DNA of 64,000 nt from Paracoccus rhizosphaerae (GTDB lineage Bacteria; Pseudomonadota; Alphaproteobacteria; Rhodobacterales; Rhodobacteraceae), in contig NZ_JAOTBE010000011.1 of the NCBI RefSeq assembly GCF_026162645.1, forward strand, positions 1 to 64,000, in the 5' to 3' direction. Position numbers and translations under genes: made by a program. The stretch's first letter is position 1. Every line of letters starts with the position of its first letter. Below the pieces are notes generated by a model. That model was not told the DNA's origin and did not search any database. It saw only the letters and a list, made by a program, of their open reading frames with translations. Of the stretch, positions 1 to 9,464 are shown piece by piece.

Positions 1-1
1 C

Positions 2-159
2 CGGAAATCGATCAAGACCCGTGGGTCATTCCCGACGGATGAGGCCGCGACCAAGCTGATCTACCTGACCATCCGAAACTACGAGAAGGACGGCCGGAAT
101 GTCCGCGAGTGGTTCGCAGTCAGTTCGCCATAACGTTTAGCGAACGCTTCGACGCTTGA
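2..159 (+). pseudogene. IS256-family transposase, C-terminal remnant (frameshifted, cut by window edge)
   Basis: Reading from base 2 gives a peptide containing KTRGSFPTDEAATKLIYL and NVREWFAV, the typical C-terminal end of alphaproteobacterial IS256-family (mutator) transposases. That frame hits TAA at 131-133. The expected family ending continues in another frame from base 121, as QFAITFSERFDA followed by TGA at 157-159. The reading frame therefore breaks around 119-120 (a small deletion), and this copy is probably inactive. The rest of the element lies left of the window. The family call rests on remembered conservation of this C-terminus; the frameshift is visible directly. Confidence 0.8.
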
Positions 160-183
160 GTGTCCCAAACGGCATGGACCGGG

Positions 184-211
184 CCAGATACACAAAGTTC
201 AGGACACTCCC
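184..211. repeat. Probable right terminal inverted repeat of the IS256 remnant
   Basis: About 25 bases after the transposase stop, the stretch around ATACACAAAGTTCAGGACAC resembles terminal repeats of alphaproteobacterial IS256 elements. The left end is outside the window, so the repeat cannot be matched to its partner and the exact boundary is a guess. Confidence 0.4.
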
Positions 212-578
212 AGGCAGTCGCCACTGGCACCCTCGCACCGACGGCCCTTGGTCCGGGTGTTTCAGTCTGCGAACTAGCTCCGCGCCACCTGCCGCGACCT
301 TCCGCAAAGACGGCTGGACTGCCTTCGCTGCCAGTTGAGGATGCCAAACGAGCATCGCCAGCAGCCGCCTTACCGCCAACCGGACCCGGCCGCTGGCTGG
401 CCCTCCGCAATCGTCCCACCCTTGGCTGGCGCCGCCCGAGGTGCCAAGCCGATCGATGTCGCGCGGAACCGGAAACCCCAGGAACATCCGACAGATCAAG
501 CTGTTGGTAGGACTATGAACCTTATCCGACCGGAGGCTCCCGTCAGGCGCGAGAGAGCCTGAACCAGACGAGGCAGGA
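212..578. other. Gene-free stretch between IS256 remnant and AI-2E transporter gene
   Basis: About 370 bases without a recognisable gene. Short open frames exist on both strands, but none has a ribosome binding site or a recognisable family motif. The promoter of the downstream membrane-protein gene should lie here. A ribosome binding site (GAGGCAGGA) sits at 569-577. Confidence 0.5.
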
Positions 579-1748
579 ATGAACGACCAGACAAACCCGC
601 AGCGGACCCGCCATTCCCTTTTGCTGTTGCTGGGCACCATCACCGTGATTCTGACCGGCTGGGCGCTGCATGCGACGGCGGCATTCATGGTTCCGGTGGT
701 GTTTTCGGTATTTCTCGCCCTGCTGGTCGCGCCGCTGGACCGGATGGTGTCAGAAAGGGTGCCGGACAAGGTCAGCTGGCTGGGCCATCTTGCGGCAATC
801 GGCGCAGTCGTGGTCGCGCTGCTGGTCTTCGCCGCGATGATCTGGGTGGCGGCTCAGCAGGTGGTCGAGAGGTTCCCCGACAGCAGCGGCAGCGGCGGCC
901 TCCTGCCGCAGTTCGGACAGGAAATACGTGACCCGGCCGGAGGGTCCACCAGCGGCGCGGGTGCCACCGGCAGTGACCGGGCCACCCCCTCCTACGGCAT
1001 GATGGAGGGACTTCGGGAACTTCTGCCCGACGCCGGCAGCACGGTCGTCGAGAACCTGGGCAGCTGGGCATCCGGCATTGCGATGCAGATCCTCAGGGCG
1101 GCCAGTTCGGCTCTGTTCGCGACGGTTCTGGTGATCTTCCTGACCCTGATCATGCTGATCGAGGCGCCCAAGTGGCAAAAAAAGGTCGCCGCCGTGTCCG
1201 ACGGCGGAACGCGCCAGGATGTCCACGAGTCAACGGCCGTCATCGCCAGCCTGTTGCGCCGGTATCTTCTGGCCCGCACGATCCTGGGCGTGCTGACGGC
1301 GATCCTCTATGTCGCATGGTTGTGGATCTTCGGGATCGACCTGCTGGTGGTCTGGGCCCTGCTGACGGTCCTTCTGAACTATATCCCCACACTCGGCTCG
1401 CTCATTTCGGGGGTGCTGCCGGTGCTTTATGCTCTGGTCCAGAAGGATCCCGGCACGGCGGTCATGGTGGGTGCCGGCATCTTCGCGATCGAACAGGTGA
1501 TGGGCAACTATGTCGACCCGCGCGTGCAGGGCCGGCAGGTGTCGCTGTCATCGTTGGTGGTGCTGATCACGCTGCTGGTCTGGGGCTGGATCTGGGGCAT
1601 CGCCGGGGCCGTCCTTGCCGTGCCCGTTACGATCGCCACGATGATCATCTGCGCCCATATCGAATCGCTGCGCCCCTTCGCCCTGATGCTGAGCAATGAG
1701 ACGGACATGGAGGGGTTGGACCGGCGGGCCAGCCAGTCTGGCGGCTGA
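579..1748 (+). CDS. AI-2E family transporter (PF01594-type membrane protein)
   Basis: 389-residue polytopic membrane protein. Two hydrophobic segments lie in about residues 10-55 and a third near 65-90. A Gly/Ser-rich soluble insert follows (about 100-150), then a C-terminal block of hydrophobic helices (about 170-360) with the family-typical LNYIPTLG and a later region reading GNYVDPRVQGR. The family was named after TqsA, an AI-2 exporter in E. coli, but many members move other small molecules or ions, so the substrate is unknown. The ATG is preceded by GAGGCAGGA. It lies 70 bp upstream of the YihY gene on the same strand and is probably co-transcribed with it. Confidence 0.88.
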   Translation: MNDQTNPQRTRHSLLLLLGTITVILTGWALHATAAFMVPVVFSVFLALLVAPLDRMVSERVPDKVSWLGHLAAIGAVVVALLVFAAMIWVAAQQVVERFPDSSGSGGLLPQFGQEIRDPAGGSTSGAGATGSDRATPSYGMMEGLRELLPDAGSTVVENLGSWASGIAMQILRAASSALFATVLVIFLTLIMLIEAPKWQKKVAAVSDGGTRQDVHESTAVIASLLRRYLLARTILGVLTAILYVAWLWIFGIDLLVVWALLTVLLNYIPTLGSLISGVLPVLYALVQKDPGTAVMVGAGIFAIEQVMGNYVDPRVQGRQVSLSSLVVLITLLVWGWIWGIAGAVLAVPVTIATMIICAHIESLRPFALMLSNETDMEGLDRRASQSGG

Positions 1749-1818
1749 GGGGCTTCGGCACCGGTCCACAGGCTTTCAAGGACATCGAGGCTGACTGATG
1801 TGAAAAAGGAGGTCCGCA

Positions 1819-2694
1819 GTGATCCGGATCCAAGACCTCGGGCCCAAGCGGTTCCTTCGCGAACTTGTCGCCTCGATCAACGACGACAATGTCTTCAATG
1901 GCGCAGCGGCGCTTGGTTTCTTCCTGACCATGGCAATCTTTCCGGGGCTGATCGTCCTGATGAGCGTCATTCCCTATCTTCCGATCGCCGACATCGACAC
2001 CACCATCATGGACCTGCTTCGGCAGGCCCTGCCAAGTGAGGCTGCGGTCCTGCTTCAGGATGTGGTGACCGAGGTGACGCAGCAGCAGCGTGGCGGCGCG
2101 CTGTCCTTCGGCTTGCTTGCGACGCTGTGGATCGCGTCATCGGGGATGTATGCGATCATGCAGCAGCTCAACATCACCTATGGCGTCAAGGAGGCGCGCA
2201 GCCTGGTCCGTGGCCGCTTCACCGCGATCGTGCTCAGCCTGCTGTTCGGGGTCTTCGTCCTGGGTGCGATGTCGCTGATCGTCGCCGGCGGCAGCTTGGA
2301 ACACTGGGTGACCGAGAGGTTCGGCACATCGGCGTCACTGGCCACCGCCTTCGCTGTCCTGCGCTGGATCGTCATCCTCTGCGCGCTGCTTCTGGGACAC
2401 GCCTTCTTCTACAAGTTCGGTCCGAACGTCGAGCAGCGCTTCCGCTTCATCACGCCTGGCAGCGTATTCAGCACCATCGTCCTGGTCGTCGCGTCGCTGC
2501 TCTTTTCCCTCTATATCAGCAACTTCGGCACCTATGACGCAACCTATGGCAGCATCGGAGCGGTCATCATCCTGATGTTCTGGCTGTATATCGCGGGCTT
2601 CGTGATGCTGGTCGGCTCCGAGATAAATGCCCTGCTGGAGCATCACAGCAAGGAAGGGAAGCGGAAGGGGGAAAAGGAACTGCCCGACCCCTGA
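1819..2694 (+). CDS. YihY/BrkB family inner-membrane protein (GTG start)
   Basis: 291 residues with about six membrane segments, matching the YihY/virulence factor BrkB family (PF03631). The N-terminal part contains NVFNGAAALGFFLTMAIFPG, and the family-typical SIGAVIILMFWLYIAGF lies near residues 240-255. Early reports called these ribonuclease BN, but that activity belongs to an unrelated protein, so the function is open. The start is GTG at 1819, supported by a very strong AAGGAGGT at 1806-1813. The tail is lysine/glutamate-rich. Confidence 0.88.
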   Translation: MIRIQDLGPKRFLRELVASINDDNVFNGAAALGFFLTMAIFPGLIVLMSVIPYLPIADIDTTIMDLLRQALPSEAAVLLQDVVTEVTQQQRGGALSFGLLATLWIASSGMYAIMQQLNITYGVKEARSLVRGRFTAIVLSLLFGVFVLGAMSLIVAGGSLEHWVTERFGTSASLATAFAVLRWIVILCALLLGHAFFYKFGPNVEQRFRFITPGSVFSTIVLVVASLLFSLYISNFGTYDATYGSIGAVIILMFWLYIAGFVMLVGSEINALLEHHSKEGKRKGEKELPDP

Positions 2695-2806
2695 TGGAGA
2701 CACCGAGATCGAGCTGATACGCTGGAGGTCCCGTCAAGACGTCCAGCGGGCATGTGGAAGGTCACGCCTGATCATGCGTGATCGTCGCAGCAGGAGACAG
2801 TTGGCG

Positions 2807-3118
2807 TCAGTGCGTCCAGGGTGTGCGCCGGTCGGTGGCGAAGTTCTCTCCATAGCCACGCGGGCGGACGTTGGCACTGCGGCGATGGGGCTCTTGCACG
2901 ACGAAGTCCAGCCCATGCTCCTTGGCATAGTCTTCGGCCTGCTTGCGGCTGTCGAAGCGCAGGCGGACCTGGCTTTGCGTGTCCTGGCTGCTGGTCCAGC
3001 CCATCAGCGGGTCAAGCTCGCGCGCGTCGGCGGGCGGAAACTCGAGGATCCAGCCCTTTGTGCGGGCGGTCCCGGACTGCATGGCGTTCCTGGATGGCTG
3101 ATAGATGCGCACGAGCAT
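2807..3118 (-). CDS. NDUFS4-like NADH dehydrogenase (complex I) accessory subunit
   Basis: 103 residues matching the ETC complex I conserved-region family (PF04800), the bacterial counterpart of mitochondrial NDUFS4/AQDQ. Visible family features are an N-terminal [13 protein letters not shown], then [29 protein letters not shown] and a helix reading [11 protein letters not shown]. It is expected to sit on the peripheral arm of complex I on the cytoplasmic side and stabilise assembly. It is a lone gene, away from any nuo cluster in this window, as is usual in alphaproteobacteria. AAGGA lies upstream of the ATG at 3118. Confidence 0.9.
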   Translation of the reverse strand: MLVRIYQPSRNAMQSGTARTKGWILEFPPADARELDPLMGWTSSQDTQSQVRLRFDSRKQAEDYAKEHGLDFVVQEPHRRSANVRPRGYGENFATDRRTPWTH

Positions 3119-3237
3119 GGGGCTGTCCTTCGGCTTCGGTCACCGGTATATCGCGAAATAGCCGGTCCGGATCAAGCCCCGGGAACATCGCACGCCTACA
3201 GACGTTCAGACTGCTGAACGCGACTGAGGAGTTTCCG

Positions 3238-3762
3238 ATGACCGACAAAATTCTCTCCGCCAGCCTTGCCGTCCTGATGCTGTCCGCAGGCGCCGTCAGT
3301 GCCCAGGACGCCGCCTCCGAAAGCTTTACCGCGCAGGTCGCTGCGGCGGACGGCACCGACCACGGAACCGTGACGGTTCAGCCGACCGCGTCGGGCTATG
3401 CCCTGGTCACGCTGGATCTGCAGGGCCTGCCGCCCGGCCAGGTCGCTGTCCACCTGCACCAGACCGGCGCCTGCGAGGGCCCCAGCTTCGAAAGCGCTGG
3501 CGGCCACCTGGCGCTTGAAGGGCAGGACCACGGCATCATGACCGAAACCGGCCCGCATGTGGGCGATCTGCCGAACCTGCACGTCCCCGACAGCGGCGAA
3601 GTAATGGTCGAACATTTCGCGCCCGAACTGACAGCCGATGTGATCAACGATGATGATGGCACGGCCTTCATCATCCACGGCGGCACTGACGACTATGAAA
3701 GCCAGCCGTCCGGCGATGCCGGCGACCGGATCGCCTGCGGCGTCCTGGCCGCTGCGGAGTAA
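3238..3762 (+). CDS. sodC: Periplasmic Cu/Zn superoxide dismutase family protein
   Basis: 174 residues with a signal peptide (about residues 1-22, cleavage after VSA). It converts superoxide to peroxide and oxygen in the periplasm. The metal-site pattern is nearly complete: H72 and H74 in VHLHQTG (copper), H90 in SAGGH (bridge), H98 and H107, D110 in GDLPN (zinc) and H147 in FIIHGG (copper). C79 and C167 fit the conserved disulfide, and R164 in DRIACGV fits the substrate-guiding arginine. The frame is open further upstream, but the ATG at 3238 follows GAGGAG and starts the signal peptide exactly. Confidence 0.93.
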   Translation: MTDKILSASLAVLMLSAGAVSAQDAASESFTAQVAAADGTDHGTVTVQPTASGYALVTLDLQGLPPGQVAVHLHQTGACEGPSFESAGGHLALEGQDHGIMTETGPHVGDLPNLHVPDSGEVMVEHFAPELTADVINDDDGTAFIIHGGTDDYESQPSGDAGDRIACGVLAAAE

Positions 3763-3769
3763 GCCCGCC

Positions 3770-3791
3770 CCCCCGCCCGACAGGGCGGGGG
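3770..3791 (+). terminator. GC-only hairpin after sodC (weak terminator or mRNA stabiliser)
   Basis: Perfect 9-bp stem CCCCCGCCC / GGGCGGGGG with loop GACA, starting eight bases after the sodC stop. No T-run follows, so it is not a classical intrinsic terminator. It may reduce transcription into the next gene or protect the sodC mRNA 3' end. Confidence 0.5.
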
Positions 3792-3817
3792 CGCCCGCCT
3801 GAAAGCCGAGGATCACC

Positions 3818-4108
3818 ATGACCGCCCTGCCCCGTTTCGCCCGCCGCATCGGTGCCGCCACCCTCCCCGCCGCCCTGTTGGCGGTATCGGCCTGCGGCGG
3901 CAACCCCTATGACGTGGCGTCCCGCAGTTGCGATCCCGCCGAGCATCAGGCGCTGGTCGGCCGCAACGTCGGAGAGATCCTGCTGCCGCCGAGCCTTCGC
4001 GTTCGAGAGGTGATGACCCCAGGCGTCATGACCCGCGACTATAACCCGGCCCGGCTGACGATGTATGTCGACCCCAAGGGCTGGGTCACGGGCATTGCCT
4101 GCGGCTAA
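3818..4108 (+). CDS. Small lipoprotein of the I78 peptidase-inhibitor family
   Basis: 96 residues. It has an N-terminal signal with a lipobox-like LAVSAC (lipidated cysteine C26), so it is predicted to be membrane-anchored in the periplasm. The mature part has the I78 inhibitor pattern (PF11720): C-x-x-A-E-H-Q-x-L-V-G-R-N, a central R-V-R-E-V-x-x-[14 protein letters not shown] and a final GIACG. Family members inhibit serine peptidases; the target here is unknown. Its TAA shares four bases with the stop of uvrB on the other strand. Confidence 0.82.
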   Translation: MTALPRFARRIGAATLPAALLAVSACGGNPYDVASRSCDPAEHQALVGRNVGEILLPPSLRVREVMTPGVMTRDYNPARLTMYVDPKGWVTGIACG

Positions 4109-6291
4109 CGACCGCGCTTCGACCGCTTGTTGCCGCCACGCTGTCCCGCACGACCGGCCGTCGAACGACCCGAGCTGCGTACTGCAGCCTCGGCCGCCTC
4201 GTCGATGGCGGATTGCCGCGCCATCGGATCGTCGGCGATCGCCAGATCCACCGCCTCCAGACGCTTGACCTCGTCTCGCAGCCGCGCGGCCTCCTCGAAC
4301 TCAAGGTTCTCGGCGGCCTTGCGCATCTGAGCGCGCATCGCTTCGAGGTGAGCGGCCAGGTTCGCGCCGATCAGCGGCTTGTCGACCTTGGTGGTGATGC
4401 GCGACTGGTCGGTATCGCCCTGCCACAGTCCCGCGAGCACATCCTCGACGTTCTTGCGGACGGTCTGCGGCGTGATCCCGTGCGCCTCGTTGTATGCCAT
4501 CTGCTTCTCGCGCCGCCGCTCGGTTTCGGCGATGGCACGCTCCATGCTGCCGGTCATACGGTCGGCATAGAGGATCACCCGCCCGTCGGCATTCCGCGCC
4601 GCCCGGCCGATCGTCTGGATCAGCGAGGTCTCTGACCGCAGGAAGCCCTCCTTGTCGGCGTCCAGGATGGCGACCAATCCGCACTCGGGAATGTCCAAAC
4701 CCTCGCGCAACAGGTTGATGCCCACCAGCACGTCGAAGGCTCCAAGGCGCAGGTCGCGCAGGATCTCGATCCGTTCGATGGTGTCAATGTCGCTGTGCAT
4801 GTAGCGGATCTTGATGCCCTGCTCGTGCAGGTACTCGGTCAAATCCTCGGCCATGCGCTTGGTCAGGGTGGTGACCAGCGTGCGATAACCCGCCGCCGTC
4901 ACGCGCCGCACCTCATCCAGAAGGTCGTCCACCTGCATCTCGACGGGCCTGATCTCAATCTGCGGGTCCAGAAGGCCGGTCGGGCGGATGATCTGTTCGG
5001 CGAAGACGCCGCCGGTCTGGTCCATCTCCCATTGGGCGGGAGTTGCTGATACAAAGACGGACTGGGGCCGCATGGCGTCCCATTCTTCGAACTTCAGGGG
5101 GCGGTTGTCCATGCAGCTGGGCAGGCGGAAGCCGTGTTCCGCCAGCGTGAACTTGCGCCGGAAGTCGCCCCGGTACATGCCGCCAATCTGCGGCACGCTG
5201 ACATGGCTTTCGTCAGCGAAGACGATGGCGTTGTCGGGGATGAACTCGAACAGCGTGGGGGGCGGCTCGCCCGGTGCGCGCCCGGTCAGATAACGCGAAT
5301 AGTTCTCGATGCCGTTGCAGACGCCGGTGGACTCCAGCATCTCGATGTCGAAATTCGTCCGCTGTTCAAGCCGCTGCGCCTCAAGCAGCTTGCCCTCATC
5401 CTGAAGCTGCTTCAAGCGGCCCTGAAGCTCGGCCTTGATGCCCTTGATGGCCTGCTGCATCGTCGGGCGCGGTGTCACGTAGTGGCTGTTGGCATAGATG
5501 CGGATCTGCTTGAAGCTGTCGGACTTTGTCCCTGTCAGCGGATCGAATTCCGTGATCGCCTCCAATTCGTTGCCGAAGAAGTCGAACCGCCAGGCCCGAT
5601 CCTCAAGGTGGGCGGGCCAGACCTCGACAAGATCGCCGCGCACACGGAAGCCGCCACGCTGGAAGCTGGCATCAAGGCGCTTGTATTGCTGCGCGACCAA
5701 CTGGGCCAGGAACTCTCGCTGGTCATAACTTTGACCGACGATCATGTCTTGTGTCATGGCAGAATAGGTCTCGACCGAGCCGATACCATAGATGCAGCTG
5801 ACCGAGGCGACGATGATCACGTCGTCACGCTCCAGCAGCGCACGCGTGGCGCTGTGGCGCATCCGGTCGATGGCCTCGTTGATCTGGGACTCCTTCTCGA
5901 TATAGGTGTCCGACCGCGCGACATAGGCCTCGGGCTGGTAGTAGTCGTAGTAGCTGACAAAGTATTCGACGGCGTTGTCGGGGAAGAAACCCTTAAACTC
6001 TCCATAGAGCTGCGCGGCCAAGGTCTTGTTCGGGGCCAGGATGATCGCGGGGCGCTGAGTCTCCTCGATCACCTTGGCCATCGTATAGGTCTTGCCGGTG
6101 CCAGTCGCGCCCAGCAGCACCTGGTCGCGCTCCCCCTGCATCACGCCCGCCGCCAGTTCGCGGATCGCCGTCGGCTGGTCGCCGGCGGGCGAGAATTCTG
6201 ACTTCATCACGAAACGCTTGCCGCCTTCCAGCTTGGGGCGGGTGACTTCCGGAAAGCGCAGCACGGGGGCGCTGGTGTTGTTGTGACCCAT
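4105..6291 (-). CDS. uvrB: Excinuclease ABC subunit B
   Basis: 728 residues, the usual length plus a short N-terminal extension. Part of nucleotide excision repair: it receives damaged DNA from UvrA, verifies the lesion and recruits UvrC. Visible features are Walker A GATGTGKT, the beta-hairpin region with [15 protein letters not shown], helicase motifs including [12 protein letters not shown], and [19 protein letters not shown] and [11 protein letters not shown]-terminal UVR motif (about residues 630-665) is followed by a basic tail ending KRSKRGR. It stands alone, converging with the I78 gene and about 55 bp downstream of the DadA-like gene. Confidence 0.97.
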   Translation of the reverse strand: MGHNNTSAPVLRFPEVTRPKLEGGKRFVMKSEFSPAGDQPTAIRELAAGVMQGERDQVLLGATGTGKTYTMAKVIEETQRPAIILAPNKTLAAQLYGEFKGFFPDNAVEYFVSYYDYYQPEAYVARSDTYIEKESQINEAIDRMRHSATRALLERDDVIIVASVSCIYGIGSVETYSAMTQDMIVGQSYDQREFLAQLVAQQYKRLDASFQRGGFRVRGDLVEVWPAHLEDRAWRFDFFGNELEAITEFDPLTGTKSDSFKQIRIYANSHYVTPRPTMQQAIKGIKAELQGRLKQLQDEGKLLEAQRLEQRTNFDIEMLESTGVCNGIENYSRYLTGRAPGEPPPTLFEFIPDNAIVFADESHVSVPQIGGMYRGDFRRKFTLAEHGFRLPSCMDNRPLKFEEWDAMRPQSVFVSATPAQWEMDQTGGVFAEQIIRPTGLLDPQIEIRPVEMQVDDLLDEVRRVTAAGYRTLVTTLTKRMAEDLTEYLHEQGIKIRYMHSDIDTIERIEILRDLRLGAFDVLVGINLLREGLDIPECGLVAILDADKEGFLRSETSLIQTIGRAARNADGRVILYADRMTGSMERAIAETERRREKQMAYNEAHGITPQTVRKNVEDVLAGLWQGDTDQSRITTKVDKPLIGANLAAHLEAMRAQMRKAAENLEFEEAARLRDEVKRLEAVDLAIADDPMARQSAIDEAAEAAVRSSGRSTAGRAGQRGGNKRSKRGR

Positions 6292-6346
6292 GGGGTTCCT
6301 GATCCGTTCGGAGTTGACCCCAAGATGTGCGCGACCTGCGCGAACT

Positions 6347-7564
6347 TCAACCGCGTTTCAGGCGCGCCGGCTGAAGTTCCTGCCAGCCGGGCTTTCCGTC
6401 CAGCTCATCGGCCAGGATCTCGGCCGTGACGGGGCCGAGGGTGAAGCCCTGGTGCCCATGCCCGAAATGCGCCCACAGGTTCGGCTGGTCAGGAACGCGG
6501 CCCACCAGCGGCAGCATGTCGGGCATGCATGGGCGGCGGCCAGTCCAAGGCTCGGCCTCGACCGGGGCGCCGATGTCGAACAGCTCGCGCGCGGCCCTCT
6601 CGCCATGCTTCAACTGCGGCGGGGACAGCCGCGGATGCGGGGTCAGCTCTGCCGCGGTGGCGATCCGCAGGCCACGGCGCATGGGCGACAGCACGACCGA
6701 GTTGCCGAAGTCCGCGATCGGGTGATGGGGCGGCATCTCCATGTGGTAATGCCGGTGATAGCCGCGCTTGTAGACCATCGGCACGCGCAGCCCGAAGCGT
6801 TCCGTCACCATGGGCGACCACGGGCCAAGTGCCACAACGGCATGTTCGGCGCTGACCTCGTCTGCGACCCAGGCCGCGCCCTTGCGGTGCAGATCGCCCG
6901 CGTCGCCGTTAACGATCCGGCCGCCGCGCTTCTGGAAAAGCGCCGCATAGGCCGCGACAAGCCCGCCCGGATCGGCGCAGTTCCAGCTGTCGGACCAGTG
7001 GGTCGCGCCCTCGACGCGGGTCCTGATCGACGGCTCCAGCGCCTGCAGCTCTTGCCTGTCCATCAGCCGCGCCTCGACGCCGAATTCGCTCCGGAACCGC
7101 TCGGCCGTCTGCCGCGCCTTGTCCATCTTGGCGGGCGTTCGGTGAAGCTCGATGTAGCCGTTGCGGCGGATAATGTTGTCGGCGCCGGCTGCCGCGATCA
7201 ACGGGCCATGGCGTTCGGTCGACTGCCGGATCAGCTTGCCCCAGGTCACCGAGGCACGCCTGTGCGCCGCCGGCAGAGAGTTGCGTGCATAGGTCAGCAC
7301 CGCGCCCAGCTGCGACATCAGCCCCTGCGGCGTCCACTTGACGTCATAGCCCCGCCCCATGGCGATCTGCAGAAGCGCACCGGGGGCCAGCGGCATGGCA
7401 TAGGGCTCGACCGCTTCGGTCTGGATCAGGCCGGCATTGCCATAGCTGGTCTCACGGCCCGGCACGCCGCGCTCGACGATGGTAACGTCATGCCCCCGCG
7501 CCTGCAGCGCCAGCGCCGTGCTGACGCCCACCATACCCGCACCCAGAACCAGAACCTCGGCCAT
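6347..7564 (-). CDS. DadA-like FAD-dependent D-amino acid dehydrogenase/oxidase
   Basis: 405 residues of the DAO superfamily. The N-terminus carries the dinucleotide-binding [18 protein letters not shown] followed by a glutamate (VERG). [10 protein letters not shown] is the DadA-type continuation, and the C-terminus has [15 protein letters not shown] and [12 protein letters not shown], which close the FAD site. Likely oxidative deamination of D-amino acids or a related amine, on the cytoplasmic face. The exact substrate cannot be read from sequence. It lies 98 bp downstream of sufS and 55 bp upstream of uvrB, with no obvious functional tie to either. Confidence 0.85.
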   Translation of the reverse strand: MAEVLVLGAGMVGVSTALALQARGHDVTIVERGVPGRETSYGNAGLIQTEAVEPYAMPLAPGALLQIAMGRGYDVKWTPQGLMSQLGAVLTYARNSLPAAHRRASVTWGKLIRQSTERHGPLIAAAGADNIIRRNGYIELHRTPAKMDKARQTAERFRSEFGVEARLMDRQELQALEPSIRTRVEGATHWSDSWNCADPGGLVAAYAALFQKRGGRIVNGDAGDLHRKGAAWVADEVSAEHAVVALGPWSPMVTERFGLRVPMVYKRGYHRHYHMEMPPHHPIADFGNSVVLSPMRRGLRIATAAELTPHPRLSPPQLKHGERAARELFDIGAPVEAEPWTGRRPCMPDMLPLVGRVPDQPNLWAHFGHGHQGFTLGPVTAEILADELDGKPGWQELQPARLKRG

Positions 7565-7662
7565 GCCTGCCCCCTTGCTGATAGGTCAGGGATGCAGACA
7601 TTGCCGGCGCCGGGCAAGTTTTTTCGGGCAATCTTCGGCGTGCGCCCGAATCTTTGCAAGAT

Positions 7663-8874
7663 TCAGGCGAAAAGCTCGCGGCAGAAGGTCAAACTTTCGA
7701 CAAGAGCGTCAATATCCTCATGGGTGTTGTACATGGCAAAACTGGCCCGCGCGCTGGCGCTGATTCCCAGATGCTCCATAAGCGGCATGGCACAATGGGT
7801 GCCGGCCCTGACCGCGATGCCCTTCTTGTCCAGGATGGTCGAGATGTCGTGGGCATGCGCGCCCTCCATCGTCATCGAGAAGATCGCCCCCTTGCCGGGC
7901 GCGTCCCCCTGGACCTGCAGCCAATTCAGGCTGCGCAGCCGGTCGCGCGCATGGTCTCGCAACCCGCGTTCATGTGCGGCGATGTTCTCCATGCCCAAGT
8001 CCATCAGATATTCCAGGGCGGCACCAAGCCCGATCTGGTTGACGATGCCGGGGGTGCCAGCCTCGAACTTCAGCGGCGGGTCGGCATAGGTCACGGCGTC
8101 GCGCGTGACGGTGCGGATCATGTCGCCGCCGCCGATGAAGGGCCGCATCTCGGCCTGCCGGTCGGCGCTGATCCAGATCGCCCCCGACCCAGACGGACCA
8201 TAGAGCTTGTGTCCCGTGATGCAGTAGAAATCCGCCCCCAAGGTCGAAAGGTCCACCGGCATGTGCACCGCAGCCTGGCTGCCATCCACCACCATCGGCA
8301 GGTCGGTGCCCGCCCTGATGCCGGCGATATCGACCACGGTCCCGGTGACGTTCGACATATGCGTGACGGCGATCATCTGCGTGCGCGGGCCGATGGCGGC
8401 CAGAACCTTTTCCGGCGGCAGGCTGCCGTCAGGTTCAGGCTCGACCCATTTCAGGACCACACCCTGGCGTTCCCGCAGGAAATGCCACGGCACGATGTTG
8501 GCATGATGCTCCAGCAGGGACAGCACGATCTCGTCCCCGGCCTGCAGGCGCGGCGCGGCCCAGCCATAGCTGACCATGTTCAGCGCTTCCGTCGATCCCG
8601 AGGTGAAGATCACCTCATCCTCTCGCGGAGCGTTCAGGAACCTCGCGATGATGCCGCGGACGCGTTCGTAATTGTCGGTCGCCAGGTTCGACAGGAAGTG
8701 CAGGCCGCGGTGCACATTGGCATATTCGCCCTCATAGGCGCGGGTGATTGCCTCGATCACCTGACGCGGCTTCTGCGCACTGGCGCCGCTGTCCAGATAG
8801 ACCAGCGGGCGGCCGTTCACCTGCCGCGACAGGATCGGAAAGTCGGCTCGGACGGCGTTGACGTCAAAGCTCAT
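7663..8874 (-). CDS. sufS: Cysteine desulfurase SufS
   Basis: 403 residues, a group II cysteine desulfurase. It is PLP-dependent, removes sulfur from cysteine and passes it to Fe-S assembly. The PLP lysine lies in TGHKLYGP, the active cysteine in RAGTHCAMPLM, and the family-typical LVYLDSGASAQKP is near the N-terminus. The frame is open far upstream, but the ATG at 8874 starts the standard SufS N-terminus (MSFDVNAVRADFP) and overlaps the upstream stop as ATGA, so translation is coupled. It is the last suf gene of the operon. No sufE, sufT or sufA follows. Confidence 0.95.
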   Translation of the reverse strand: MSFDVNAVRADFPILSRQVNGRPLVYLDSGASAQKPRQVIEAITRAYEGEYANVHRGLHFLSNLATDNYERVRGIIARFLNAPREDEVIFTSGSTEALNMVSYGWAAPRLQAGDEIVLSLLEHHANIVPWHFLRERQGVVLKWVEPEPDGSLPPEKVLAAIGPRTQMIAVTHMSNVTGTVVDIAGIRAGTDLPMVVDGSQAAVHMPVDLSTLGADFYCITGHKLYGPSGSGAIWISADRQAEMRPFIGGGDMIRTVTRDAVTYADPPLKFEAGTPGIVNQIGLGAALEYLMDLGMENIAAHERGLRDHARDRLRSLNWLQVQGDAPGKGAIFSMTMEGAHAHDISTILDKKGIAVRAGTHCAMPLMEHLGISASARASFAMYNTHEDIDALVESLTFCRELFA

Positions 8875-9464
8875 TGCGGCATCTCCGGCATGAGGCCGAG
8901 CGCGGCCAGAATGAAGGACAGCACGAAGCCCATGGCCAGCAGCGTGGCGAACATCACCAGCAGCACCTTGGGTCCGCTGGTGAAGCCGTGCAGCGCCTTG
9001 GTGAACTGCACCGTCAGCCACAGGAACAACGCCACCGCAAGGATGCCCAGAATGCCCGCCAGCGCGGGCAGCGCCAGTGACAGGACGATCTGGGCCGCCT
9101 GGACGATCAGCAGCATGATCTCGATCCAGACGGTCAGCAGCAGCGCGTCCTCGAACCGGCCGTGGCCGCCGAACATGCGTCCCACACCGGCCATCAGCCC
9201 CGCGCCCAGGACGATCGCGACCATCTGCATGCCCGCCAGCACCAGGGGCTGGCGGCTCATGCCCAGCATGGCCGGAACCTCGCCTTCGGGAACGGGGAAG
9301 GCCAGCGTCGAGACATAGGCCAGCACACCCGACACGGACACGGCCAGAACCAGCGCCATCCAGCGCGCCTGCATCGGCCAATCCTGCGCGATCAGCCAGC
9401 GGGCAGCCTGTTCAGGCTCGGACAGGGTCCGGCGCGCCAGCGTCTTGAAGTCGTCAGAGGTCAT
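8871..9464 (-). CDS. Yip1-domain family membrane protein (second of two)
   Basis: 197 residues: a short charged cytoplasmic N-terminus (DDFKTLARRTL), then about five hydrophobic helices. The pattern fits the YIP1 family (PF04893) of small polytopic membrane proteins. The function is not known; the family recurs inside suf operons of Rhodobacteraceae. The ATG at 9464 overlaps the preceding Yip1-like gene as ATGA, and the stop overlaps the sufS start in the same way, so three consecutive genes are translationally coupled. The open frame extends upstream of 9464, but that part is a shadow of the neighbour. Confidence 0.7.
   Translation of the reverse strand: MTSDDFKTLARRTLSEPEQAARWLIAQDWPMQARWMALVLAVSVSGVLAYVSTLAFPVPEGEVPAMLGMSRQPLVLAGMQMVAIVLGAGLMAGVGRMFGGHGRFEDALLLTVWIEIMLLIVQAAQIVLSLALPALAGILGILAVALFLWLTVQFTKALHGFTSGPKVLLVMFATLLAMGFVLSFILAALGLMPEMPQ

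Noticed and set aside
137-769. Minus-strand open frame of 210 codons crossing the AI-2E gene start
   Set aside because: Overlaps the well-supported AI-2E gene on the other strand, lacks a start signal and family similarity.
6290-9318. Two long plus-strand frames opposite the DadA-like gene and sufS
   Set aside because: Low-complexity arginine/histidine-rich translations opposite genes with full catalytic motifs.
8875-9381. Upstream extension of the sufS reading frame
   Set aside because: The extension lies inside the Yip1-domain gene in another frame; SufS similarity starts at 8874.
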